This document shows, piece by piece, positions 1-9,180 of a stretch of DNA of 14,170 nt. Both the position numbers and the translations under genes were made by a program. Position 1 is the stretch's first letter, and the number at the start of each line of letters is the position of its first letter. The notes beneath the pieces were generated by a model, which made no database searches, was not told the DNA's origin, and worked only from the letters and a program-made list of their open reading frames with translations. The DNA comes from Conidiobolus incongruus B7586 (lineage: Eukaryota; Entomophthoromycota; Entomophthoromycetes; Entomophthorales; Conidiobolaceae): the NCBI GenBank assembly GCA_000697335.1, contig JNEM01011411.1, positions 1 to 14,170 of the forward strand. Reading direction: 5' to 3'.

Positions 1-337
1 TATATAATATTTAAATATCAGAATATTTGTAATTCTTATTATAAATAAACTAATACATATATTAATTTTTGAATAATTTTATTAGCTATCAATAATAAGA
101 ATATTTTATATAAATTTATATTTTTGATAAATTAAAATTATTTTTTCAGAATTCAATAAATAAATAGTATTTTAATTTTTAGTTCTTAATTTTTTAATTA
201 TATTAATAATTATAAATAAAATAATATAAACAAAAAATAAATAAAAAAAATTGTTTTAAAAAAATAATATTTATATATAATAGGATTTTCCATTAAAACA
301 TTAGCTTTTTAAAATTAATTATTAAATTTAATTAATT

Positions 338-1560
338 ATAAACCAAATAATGATTATTAAATGCTTATATTATGATATTAGTAAATTTGAACCATAAATC
401 CTCAAAAATTATTCAAAATTTACAAAAAGCTTTTGATAATAAAGAATTATCTAAATTAACTATTTATTTTTAAATAAATTATTTTAAAACAAAAAAATTA
501 TTATCTAAAACCTATTAAAATTTAAAAGACTAATTTTAACGATTATGTTTTAAATTATTAAAAAAATAAAAAAAAATATTAAAAGATTTCATATTATTTA
601 AGTTAAAAAATTATTAAAATATTTTAATAGTAGATAGATAAGTATTTTATATATTTTAAAGTTTAAATTAAAATTAATCAATAAAAATATAAAATATATT
701 GTTTTTTTATGTTTTAAGATAAAATATAAGTCTATGTTTATTTTATAATTAATTCAATTATATCTCTCCTTTTAAATTTTATTAATAAATGTATAATTAA
801 GTAATATAACAAATAACTTAGTAATTGTGGGACAAGAATTCAATTATAATAATATAAATGATTGTTAATATTGGTAATAAAAAAGATATCTTATAATTAA
901 ACCAAAATTGAAAAAAAAGCTAGAGTACCTATTATTAAACAAAATATACTAAAATATAACTAAATACCAAGGCTTTTATAATAGATTATTATAATTAATA
1001 AATCTTTGATCTTTTTATATAATCTTTTATTAAAGTATAAATTAAGAGGTTAGATTTAATTAAATCAACCCTATTTATAAATACTATTAAATAAATACTT
1101 TATTCAAAAATAAATATTAGTTATTATAATTAATTATAATAGCATATATTATATTTATTTAGTATTTAAAGGAAAATCAATTAATTATAAACTTTATATT
1201 ATTTTTTTAAATAAAATTATTTCTAATTGGTGTTTTCATTATAATTTAAAAAAACTTATTATTTTTATAATAATTATAAGATATATAAAGCTAAAGTTAT
1301 AAAAGATTTTTTAATTAGAAATAATTGGAAAAAACTATCATATTTAATATATTCCTTAGATTATAACCTATGTGATTATAATTATTTTAGGTAATTTAAC
1401 AACTAGCTTATAAGTAGGAAAATTTTATAAAATAATTAAATTAATTTGTGAAATATCAAATTTCAGCCTTTAATAAAAAAAACTATTTTTTAGTTATTAG
1501 AACTTTATTAAAAATATGGCAAAAAGTTATTAAAAATAAAAGACTATTATGTTTTAGTAT
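338..1560 (+). pseudogene. Mariner transposase remnant, copy 1
   Basis: Established role of the family: a cut-and-paste transposase with a DD34D catalytic triad. The remnant aligns along its length with the transposase of copy 2. The start codon position has lost ATG (ATA-like near 338). Stretches that remain readable include KARVPIIKQNILKYN after 900, ISNWCFHYNL near 1230 and YSLDYNLCDYNYF near 1355-1390. The first catalytic Asp has become Asn (IIINKS near 990-1007), and the second, in the YDDCKIH block, has also become Asn-like. There is a single-base deletion near 1275 and many in-frame stops. The C-terminal block LLKIWQKVIKNK (1506-1541) resembles the mariner LPxRWQKVI region and is better preserved here than in copy 2. 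Confidence 0.7.
698..882. other. Extra segment inside mariner copy 1
   Basis: Alignment of the two mariner copies is continuous up to the KLKLN.KN block and resumes at the LTKAQKKARV block. About 185 bases here have no counterpart in copy 2. I see no clear terminal inverted repeats or target duplication, so it could be a nested non-autonomous element, a filler insertion, or sequence deleted from copy 2. The last is less likely, because copy 2 matches the normal mariner length. Confidence 0.45.
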
Positions 1561-1620
1561 ATTATTATTTTTATATATTATATATTGAAATGTTTTTTTC
1601 AATTGTAAAAAATTCCTAAT

Positions 1621-2408
1621 ATTTAAATTATAAATTAATATTATTCAAATTCTATTCTGATTGAAAAATTGATATTTTTTTTTGATCATTTTTTTGAAAA
1701 TTTTAATTATAAAAGATGAAACCATTTAATAAAAATATAATAAAATAATATTAATATCTACTTAAGAATGAATAATAAATTATTAGTTTCTAACTCAAAT
1801 CCTCTTAATATGTCTTATTAACAATCTTTTATAATTCCAATATATGAATTCAAGAGCATAAAAAATTATTAATCAAATATGGCATTTGAAATGGTAAGAG
1901 ATATCTTGAATTCTAATTTTTAATAATATAGAACAGTTTTAAAATTATTTTTGAAATTAATTTTATACTTATATATTTATATTAATTTCAATAATTAGTT
2001 ATTTGATATTTTTACAACTAGTAAATTATTGGCAATATTAAATGATGAATAAAAATCTATATGGAGTTCAAAACATATATAGTAATTAATAATTAATGAA
2101 TATACAAGAAACCTCTCCTAATATACACAAATTTACATTAATTGTTTGAGTCAAAAAAATATGATCATTTGATAATGGATTTTTTATAAAGTTTAACAAT
2201 TTAACTTGTTACTTGATTATTTTTAGATTTTAACAAGAATTTCAACCAATTATATATTTTTTATATAATGGAAAGAGTAGCAAGTCAGATTAAAGTGACA
2301 CAAATATATCCATGAGAATTCTCTTTTTAAATATAAAAAGAGATGAGTTAACAAACAATGATAACTTTATTAACATAAATTTATAATTAATATTACTCTG
2401 TATTTTTA
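1621..2408. other. AT-rich spacer without recognisable gene
   Basis: This lies between the two inverted mariner copies. No open frame of note and no similarity to the neighbouring gene family was seen. There is one short hairpin at 2321-2342 (ctcttttt / aaaaagag, 8-base stem, 6-base loop), which is unremarkable in DNA of this composition. Confidence 0.5.
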
Positions 2409-2410
2409 AT

Positions 2411-2424
2411 AATGGGAATTTTTT
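2411..2424. repeat. Left terminal inverted repeat of mariner copy 2
   Basis: The sequence aatgggaatttttt pairs, allowing one inserted A, with the complement of 3667-3681. It is the 3' end of the element with respect to the transposase. The repeat may extend further inward, but the match decays quickly. Confidence 0.5.
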
Positions 2425-2489
2425 GCAATTGAAAATAAATAAATATTTTAATATATAATATATAAAAATAAATATATAATATAAATTTA

Positions 2490-3516
2490 ATAGTTTCCTT
2501 TATTATTAATAACTTTTTATTATACTTTTGGCAAAGATCTAACACCTAAAAAACAGTTCTTTTTATTAAAAACTGAAATTTGATGTTTTATAAACTAATT
2601 AAATTTTCCTGCAGAAATTTTTTTTTGTAAGCTGGTTTGTTAATTACCTAAAGCAATTATAATCACATAGGTTATAATCTAAGGAATATACTAGATGTAG
2701 TAGTTTTTTCTAGTTATTTTTAATTAGAAAGTTTTTTACAGCTTTAGATTTATGAATTTTGCAATCATCATATAAAATAATAGGTTTTCTCAAATTATAT
2801 TGAGAACACCAATTAGAAATACTTTTATTTAAAAAAACAATATAAAGTTTATTATTAATTGATTTTCCTTCAAAAACTAAATAAGAGTAGTATATACCAT
2901 TATAATCTATTGTAATAATCAATATTCACTTATTAACAAAATGTTTATTTAAAGGGATTTGTAGAGGGGGTTGATTTAGCTTAATCTAGCATCTTGATTT
3001 GTGTTTTAGTAAAGGATTATATATACAAATCTAAGATTCATCAATTATAATTATTTGCTGTAAAAGTTTAGGCTTCTAGTAATATTTTAGTAAGTTTTGT
3101 TTAATAATAACTACTCTTGCTTTTTTTTAAGCTTTAGTTAAATTATAAGGTACCTATTTTGTATTTTTATTTAACTTGAGTTTAAACTTTAATATATATA
3201 AAATACTTGTAAAACTAATATTAAAGTGCTTAGATAATTTTTTAGCTGAAATAAAAATGTGTTTTTCAATATATTTTTTCACTCTATTAACAATTGAAAG
3301 AGTAATAGTTAAAGTTAGTCTTCTAGATTTTAGCAGGTTTTAGATAGTTTCTCTCTTAACCTTAAAGTGATTTACCCAGCAATAAATTGTTAATTTAAAT
3401 AATACTTCATTACCAAAAGCTGCTTGTAAATTTTAAATAATTTTAAAGGGTTTATGGTTAAGTTTTACAAATACTAAAATAAAAGACTTTTGATGATCAC
3501 TATTTGGTTTAAACAT
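2490..3516 (-). pseudogene. Mariner transposase, one frame broken by stop codons only
   Basis: The frame runs from ATG (3514-3516) to the third catalytic Asp and beyond without a frameshift, about 290 codons. Recognisable family blocks are VPYNLTKA.KKARV (mariner VPHELT...), IIIIDES (first Asp, codon 3040-3042), LYDDCKIHKSK (second Asp, codon 2767-2769, cf. HDNARPH) and YSLDYNLCDYNCF (third Asp, codon 2662-2664, cf. YSPDLAPSDYHLF). The Asp residues fall at about 159, 250 and 285 with 34 residues between the last two, very close to the Mos1 positions 156, 249 and 284. About ten in-frame stops interrupt it, mostly where Trp or Gln is expected. An indel appears only in the poorly matched C-terminal part, near 2535. 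The total length of about 342 codons is typical of mariner. Confidence 0.85.
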
Positions 3517-3666
3517 GATTAAATTAAACAACCAATTTTAAGAATTTAATTTTTTAATCAAAAAAATTATTATATATATATATATATTAGAAATATATAA
3601 TTTCCTATTAACTTTGTATATATTTATTCATTTCAAACTAATAATATGTTTGAAAAATTGGAAATT

Positions 3667-3681
3667 AAAAAATTTCCCATT
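3667..3681. repeat. Right terminal inverted repeat of mariner copy 2
   Basis: The sequence aaaaaatttcccatt is the counterpart of 2411-2424 and marks the 5' end of the element relative to its transposase. Confidence 0.5.
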
Positions 3682-3742
3682 TCTTCAAATTCAAGGTAAT
3701 AATAATTTCTAGTTTGAATTTGCTAGGCTTGATCCAAAAAGA

Positions 3743-5158
3743 ATGGTGATAAAGAATTTCATTAACTGTTCTCTTGTTGTTATGTTGCTTGGTTCGTTGG
3801 ATGCCCAACTGTGGCCTACAAAGCCAAAATGCATCCAATCTGTTAGTTTCATCAATAATGGAAGATCTCAGCTTTTTCCTTGTAAAAATGATCACCCTAA
3901 ATTGGAACGTCGCCAACTTTCTAATTCTAAATCCTCAAATAAGACTATTGAATTTGAGTTGGAATGCAAAGAAGATCCCAAATGCAAACAAGTTCGAAAT
4001 GCTTTGGACAAACTTGCAGATACTGTATCAAGTATTATAGAGTTTAAACTGCCAATTAGGATTAAGATTAAGTTTTATTCCTTTTGTAAAGAGTATGCAA
4101 ATGAAAGTTGCTCTTTAAAATTTGATAAAGAATATCATTTTGGTAATATTTACAATGATTAAATTTGACATGGTTTTAATACTTTAAATAGGATTATATC
4201 CATCAAGACCTGTAACTCCTATCTCTCTGAATGGTTCATCTGAAGAATATTATCCTCAAGTTTTGGCAAAGCAATTGAATCCGGAATATCTAGATTGGAT
4301 GAATGAATATGATATTTTTGGTGACTTCAACTCAGATGCCAAATGGTGGTTTGTAATGAATATTCCATTTTTCATATTTCAAAGATTAATATATTAATAT
4401 AGGGTGATGATAAAATCGAATCTGATCAATATGACTTTTCATTCTTCCTGGCTCATTGGTTTACCGAACAACTTGGTTTCTCTAGCAGTTTGGCTAGTTG
4501 GATTGAAAACAATGGTCAATTTATATCCCCTATGCCTTCCTACTATCTTAATGACGAAGACAAACTAATATTTAAATCCTTTGGATTTAATCCTTTTGAT
4601 CGTTTGATTATTACTACAGAGGATAAAAAGAGTATTCAACCTTTGTTCGATTCATACTTGAAATTTTCCTATAATGAAACTTTAAATAATAGAACTGATT
4701 TAATTCCTGTAATTGAGAAATCACCCTTGAACGAAATCTCTAAACAGTTGAATAAGTTGGCTACCACTCCAAACGCATCATCCTTGCTACTATCCAATGG
4801 TGAGTCTCTTTTGCTAGAGACTTCAATCAAACCTTTTAAAAATGGAGCTTCGGTTACTGATTTGAGTTCCAAAGCATATGCAGGCACTCAAGAATCTTTA
4901 ATGACTCCATTTGGTCAACCCGGTTCTACTTTGAAGGATATTGTTAAAGGCCAAGAATGGGGTACCTATCCATTTGGTCCTGGAATTATCGCAGTGCTTA
5001 AAGAACTTGGCTATAATATTAAGCCCGATATCTCTACCACTGTTTCCACTCCCAATCCAGATAACAAGGAAGATGATAAAAAACCCAACAGCGCAAGTCA
5101 AATTCAATTGAATATTGTATTCACACTTCTACTTATATTAGCTTATTTATTCTATTAA
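3743..5158 (+). CDS. Secreted, probably GPI-anchored metallopeptidase-like protein lacking the zinc site (pseudoenzyme)
   Basis: Three exons, 3743-4142, 4192-4352 and 4403-5158, give 438 residues. Splicing is inferred from GT...AG ends, frame continuity and identical intron positions in the paralogue at 11291. The chosen ATG begins a signal peptide (hydrophobic FINCSLVVMLLGS, likely cleaved near LDA-Q, residues ~21-22). Residues ~25-130 hold six cysteines matching the paralogue (KPKC, FPC, LEC, PKC, SFC, ESC). The metallopeptidase-like region follows: the paralogue's HELMHGLGFASS is here HWFTEQLGFSSS (His205, Trp206, Glu209), and the later conserved His is Asp340, while the Met-turn-like ESLMTP (Met354) is kept. 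The C-terminus has a polar Asp/Lys/Asn/Ser stretch followed by a hydrophobic tail ending LLLILAYLFY, as in GPI-attachment signals. Six NxS/T sequons are present. Protease activity is unlikely; a binding, inhibitory or structural role at the cell surface is inference. An AATAAA overlaps the stop codon (5157-5162). Confidence 0.88.
4143..4191 (+). other. Intron 1 of the gene at 3743 (49 bases, phase 1)
   Basis: It starts gtaata and ends aaatag. Removal joins the G of exon 1 to GA of exon 2 to give a glycine codon. A possible branch site is ttaat near 4176-4180. It occupies the same place and phase as intron 1 of the paralogue. Confidence 0.85.
4353..4402 (+). other. Intron 2 of the gene at 3743 (50 bases, phase 0)
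   Basis: It starts gtaatg and ends aatatag, lying between AKWWF and GDDKIESDQYDF. It matches intron 2 of the paralogue. A possible branch site is attaat near 4385-4390. Confidence 0.85.
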
Positions 5159-5162
5159 TAAA

Positions 5163-5820
5163 AAATTCAATATTTCTTTTTAGTATTAATCTCAATTTTT
5201 TATCTACACAACATTTATTTTGGAACAAAATTGGGATATTCTATGTCATATATTCAGTGATAAATCTAATATTCATTAAATTTATTAAATACATTTTTTA
5301 AATTTCTGCCAAATTACAAAAGGATATATTTAAGAGTATGAACGATCAAGAAAATTGAAAAATTTGTTATAAAATTTTACCCTAGAGTATTTGAGTTAGT
5401 GAAATATTAATTTCGAATTTATTTAATTCTCATAAACTAAGGTAAGAAAAAACATTTAGTATTATTATATAAAATAACATTAATTTTTGCAAAATTTAAA
5501 AGATAAATACTTTATAATTTAATTTGATTTTTTATTAAGTCAAAATACAAAATTTTCTTGGTAAAACAAATATAAACTTTAAATTTTGGATAAAACAAAT
5601 TTAATAAATATTAATCTGTAATTTTTTCAAATATTGTGACCCTTTATCATTTTGTCTGGTAGTAAAAATATTAAAACTGCAACTTCAATCAATAATATTT
5701 TTCGAATTGTTATTACTAGGAAAATAATATGTAAATAGAGGAGGTTAAAGATAAATTGGACATTATCCATTTTAATATATTTTTATTTATGTTGGATGAA
5801 TTAGTTCCTGCAGAATTGAA
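5163..5820. other. AT-rich spacer between array genes
   Basis: No gene is recognised here. It holds the presumed 3' end of the upstream gene and whatever promoter the decayed copy once had. A short imperfect direct repeat (ggtaaaacaaat / ggataaaacaaat) lies near 5561-5601. Confidence 0.5.
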
Positions 5821-5824
5821 CCAA

Positions 5825-7101
5825 AGTAACATCAAAAATATATCTGGCTAATTATCTTACTGTAGCTCTATTATTTGCTTAATCGATTTACAATAGCGGC
5901 TTATAAAGTCAAAACTCTGCCGATCCGCTAGCCAGTTGGAAAATGGAAGCTTCAAGTTATTGTTTTCAAAGGTGAGCCTTTCTAGTTTGGAGAGTCGTCA
6001 ATATCTTAAATCTAGAACTTCCAATAAATCTAATGACATCAAAATCGATGGAAAGATGCTTCCAAATATAAATAAAGGTAATCTTTGATAAATTTGTGAA
6101 TATTCTATCAAGATTTAGTATTGAAAAGCTTGCTAATATTATTTTTAAATTTCTTCGCTTTTGTAAAGAGCAAAGTAATTTAATTGTTTAATATTTGATC
6201 GAGAAACTCGTTTTGATTATTAATATTAAGGCAAATTAGAAAGGAAGAGAATTCATTTCAAAGTTATGAATATATTGATATAAAAGTAGAATTCAACCAA
6301 GACACCAATTAATAGACTATATTTAAATTCGCAGCAATCAAATTATATTATAGGGTGAAGGCAAAATTGAAGCTGATCAATATACTTTCTCTAATACTAG
6401 CTTATCAGATGGCTGGGAATTTTAGGTTCGCTAAAAGTTTGAGTACTTATATTAATGACAATAATAATTTTATTAGTCCTTTGCTTTATCAAAAGTCATT
6501 TGAAGGAAAATGCTAATATTGAGTTCAATCATTTAACACTATTCTCTTAATTGTTTTGTTGTCACTGCTGAGGATAAAAATATTATTCAACCTTTACTTG
6601 ATTAATTCATCAAATTACCTGATAATTCAAATTCTACAAAGCTATTTGATTTGCTCCCCATAATTCAAAAATCACCCTTGAACGAAATCTCCAAAAAGTT
6701 GAACAAAGTTGACTACCATTCCAAACGTATTATCCTTGCTACTATCAAATTGTGAATCTCTTTTGCTAGAGACTTCAATTAAACCTTTTAAGAATGGAAT
6801 TTCAGCTAGTGGCTTAAGTTTCGAGATATATATTGGCACTCAAGAATCTTTAATGAATCCATATGGCCAATCTGGCTTCACTTTCAAGGATATTGCTAAA
6901 GGCCAAGGGTGAATTACTTATCTATTTGGTCCAGGAATTATTGTGATGCTTAAAGAACCTGATTATATTATGAAATCCGATATCATAACTACTGTTTCCA
7001 TCCCTAACCCTGGATCCAAAGTAGAAAAGGAGAGTTAACTAAAAAATTTAACAGCCCAGTCAAATCCAATAGAATTTAGTATTTTTTTATTTAAAATTTA
7101 T
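5825..7101 (+). pseudogene. Decayed tandem copy 1 of the metallopeptidase-like gene
   Basis: This is the closest relative of the gene at 3743; the last exon is still largely identical base for base (6660-7020). Exon 1 is recognisable from ~5860: SLESRQYLKSRTSNKSND near 5980-6040 matches KLERRQLSNSKSSNKT, and RFCKEQSN near 6152-6180 matches SFCKEYAN. The stretch corresponding to most of intron 1 and the first half of exon 2 is missing; exon 2 resumes near 6229 and YEYIDIKVEFNQD follows near 6270. Exon 3 starts at 6354 with GEGKIEADQYTF. The zinc-motif region reads SLSDGWEF and is lost. Breaks include a stop just after that, an extra base near 6706, a stop at 6910-6912 where the parent has Trp, and a stop near 7036. 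The downstream-His position is SG and ESLM is kept, so it shares the non-catalytic state of its neighbour. Confidence 0.88.
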
Positions 7102-7865
7102 GATTGACAAACTGTCATCTATGTACACTATTAATATTTTATTAAATTTAATATTTGATTCAAAGTTTTTTGATTGATATTTCAATATAGACCATTGAAC
7201 CATACCAAATTATATATCTTTAATTTTTCATATATGAGAATTTTTAATAAAATTATTTCACACAACTTCATTTCAGTTTTTACCAAACTCGATTTGAAGT
7301 GGATTATGGAACTTAGTACTATTGAAATATATAATTGGCTTAAAAGAGAACAAATCTAATATTGTTAGATTGAATAATATTGTATTAGTTAAGTGTTAAT
7401 ATTCTATATTTTTATTTTATATTACAAGAGAATTGGTAATTGATGAATAATTTCATAGTTAACACGTTGTAATTTGATAAAATTATTAGGTGATTTACCA
7501 AATAAAAAATCTAAAATTAATCAAGACTTATTGTACTAAAAAAGAAATAATCATAGTTTCAACAACGCCAAAATTGCATAGTGTGAGATTTGTTTGTATA
7601 ATGAATATACCATTTTTTCATAATTGTTATCAAATTAAGTTTTCACAATGAAAAAATAATTTTATCCATTCGTTTTCAAGTATTATCACATATAATAAAC
7701 GACTAATACCTTAGTAGTTTATTAAGGTATGAATATTGGTCAATATATTAAATTCTAAATAATATGTATTATTTTAAATTTTGATATTATTATCTCTATT
7801 ACTGATTTTAATTAAATTCATAGGTATTAAATATTGTCAACTATTTTTCCATTATTTGAATATTT
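7102..7865. other. AT-rich spacer between the two decayed copies
   Basis: No supported gene. A 61-codon open frame at 7174-7359 starts with TTG and shows no similarity I recognise. Two overlapping hairpins lie at 7694-7730: atacctta/taaggtat, and aataaacgact paired with agtagtttatt. Confidence 0.45.
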
Positions 7866-9180
7866 AGTTTATCGGATGCATAAACTTGACCCGCAAACTC
7901 AAAGTGTATCGAATCTATAAAATCCTTGAAACCTATAGTACTCATGGAGATTCCTTTTGGACAAGGTCATATCAATTTGAAATGCAAAAAGAACAATGAT
8001 ATCAATATTATAAAGATGTCAATTAGTGTCGATATATAATGCAAAAATGATTCTAATTGTATCAAAGTGAAAAAGATTTTTGAATATGTTATCAATGCAT
8101 TCTCAAGCACTATCAGGTTCAATTTGTCTTTTAGAATTGAATCAATATCATTTTGTAGTGATGATGTTCACTGAAATTTAATGAATTTTGATATTGGTAA
8201 TTATTACAAAAATCTATTGAACAAAATTACTGAATTGGAATTAGGAGTTGCTAGGTGATCATGTTATTATAATACTAAGGACAAAGATTAGCTTATAGGA
8301 TTATCCCATGGTTTGGTCAGGTAAAAGAATATGAAAGATAAAACAAATGATAGAGTTGGTGAAATTAATATGATTTTAGGATTCAATTTTGAAGTCAAAT
8401 AATGTTTTGAAGTTAATAACTATTGTCTTATGAAATTATTTTTTCTGGTTGCTAGTAAAATGTACACTGTTCAATTCGATTTTTTTCGATTATCATTCAT
8501 GAAATAATAAATCGCCTTGATTTTGATAGTAGTTTATGCTTTTGATTAGAATCAATTAAAGCATTATCTCTCCATCATTTAATGACAAAAATGAGTCTAA
8601 CAATGAATTTGGAATTTCGCTCTGTATACACTCGATTGATTAACTTTTACTTTTGAAAATAACATTGTCCAACTCTACCTCAATTTATATATTAAATTAT
8701 GACTAAATGACAAAATAATTCATTGAGAAGATATTCTATTAATATTCAAGGACCTATTTTTAAGTGACAATAAAAAGTTACAAGATTGTATGGTACTTTC
8801 AATGTTCTATCCATGTTACTTCAGGGGTAACTTATCCACTTTGAATATATTACTTAAACCCTATTTCAATGAGCTACTGTAGAGTCACTTGAGTTCCAAA
8901 CCTTACAAAGGTACTAAAAGCTTTTTAATGATTTTCTGAGACAAACCTGGTAATAGTGTAAGCTCTTCAGGTTAATATAAATTATGAAATTCTTGGCCAA
9001 CTATCCCTCAAATTATTGCGGTACTTAAAGAAGGCTATAAAGTCTAATCTTTTTATTTCTAATTCCCGTTTCAACTATCAAAATAATGGACGACCGCGTA
9101 ACCCGAATGATAATAGTCCTAATAGAGAAAATAAGGTTTAACTCAATACTAATTGAATACTGACTTGATAAGTTTCTGTT
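7866..9180 (+). pseudogene. Decayed tandem copy 2 of the metallopeptidase-like gene
   Basis: This copy is more diverged than copy 1. Exon 1 (about 7866-8196) still reads LDA, a stop, then TWPANSKCIESIKSLK, and later NCIKVKKIFEYVINAFSS and SFCSDD. It ends at a GT in the same phase as the intact genes (8197). Exon 2 covers about 8299-8414 (MILGFNFEVK and CFE before gttaat). Exon 3 contains KMYTVQFDFF, then after a length change in a T run HEIINRLDFDSSL (8498-8536), aligned with HELMHGLGFASSL. The first His and Glu survive while the second His is Asn. Downstream SHLSSKPYKGTKSFLM keeps the third His and the Met-turn-like motif. The end resembles EWPTYPYGP and IIAVLKEGYK. Several stops and length changes occur. 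Neighbouring copies share its orientation. Confidence 0.8.

Larger units (their letters stand above)
180..1620 (+). mobile_element. Decayed mariner (DD34D) transposon, copy 1
   Basis: This element is recognised by alignment to the better copy at 2409-3683 in reverse orientation, from about base 310 to about 1615. The shared 3' end reads like caattgtaaaaaattcc (near 1601-1617), matching the terminal segment of the other copy. The 5' limit near 180 is extrapolated from the length of the leader in copy 2 and is uncertain. Copy 1 is about 185 bases longer because of an extra segment at ~698-882. Differences from copy 2 are mostly G or C replaced by A or T. It is not autonomous. Confidence 0.7.
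2409..3683 (-). mobile_element. Mariner (DD34D) transposon, copy 2, about 1.27 kb
   Basis: The length and single transposase frame fit a mariner element of about 1.3 kb. Matching ends support the limits: aatgggaatttttt at 2411-2424 and its near-complement aaaaaatttcccatt at 3667-3681. Homology with copy 1 also fades close to the left end. A TA target duplication is expected for the family but is not clearly visible, so the ends are good to a few bases only. A TA dinucleotide run lies in its 5' leader near 3568-3587. The right end lies about 60 bases upstream of the start codon at 3743. Confidence 0.75.

Noticed and set aside
2321-2342. Perfect 8-base hairpin
   Set aside because: It is an A/T-rich stem in a spacer with no gene to terminate or regulate; chance is likely.
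2650-3516. Reassigned stop codons (TAA/TAG read as Gln) to explain the stops in the transposase
   Set aside because: The intact genes use CAA for Gln and have no internal stops. Several of the transposase stops sit at Trp positions, and the catalytic Asp residues of the other copy are also lost.
3665-3916. Minus-strand open frame of 83 codons
   Set aside because: It overlaps the signal-peptide exon of the gene at 3743 and has no recognisable features; it is a reverse shadow of that exon.
3774-4040. Overlapping plus-strand open frame in another phase
   Set aside because: It lies wholly inside exon 1 of the gene at 3743, whose own frame is supported by the paralogues.
4669-5107. Two minus-strand open frames inside exon 3 of the gene at 3743
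   Set aside because: They are antisense shadows of a conserved exon, without similarity to anything I recognise.
4490-5158. Exon 3 alone as an independent 222-codon gene starting at ATG 4490
   Set aside because: Upstream in-frame sequence from 4403 aligns with the paralogue through the zinc-motif region and joins to exon 2 at a proper splice site.
7174-7359. 61-codon open frame between the decayed copies
   Set aside because: It has a TTG start, no similarity to a known family or to the array genes, and a length expected by chance. It could be a fragment of an unknown gene but cannot be supported.
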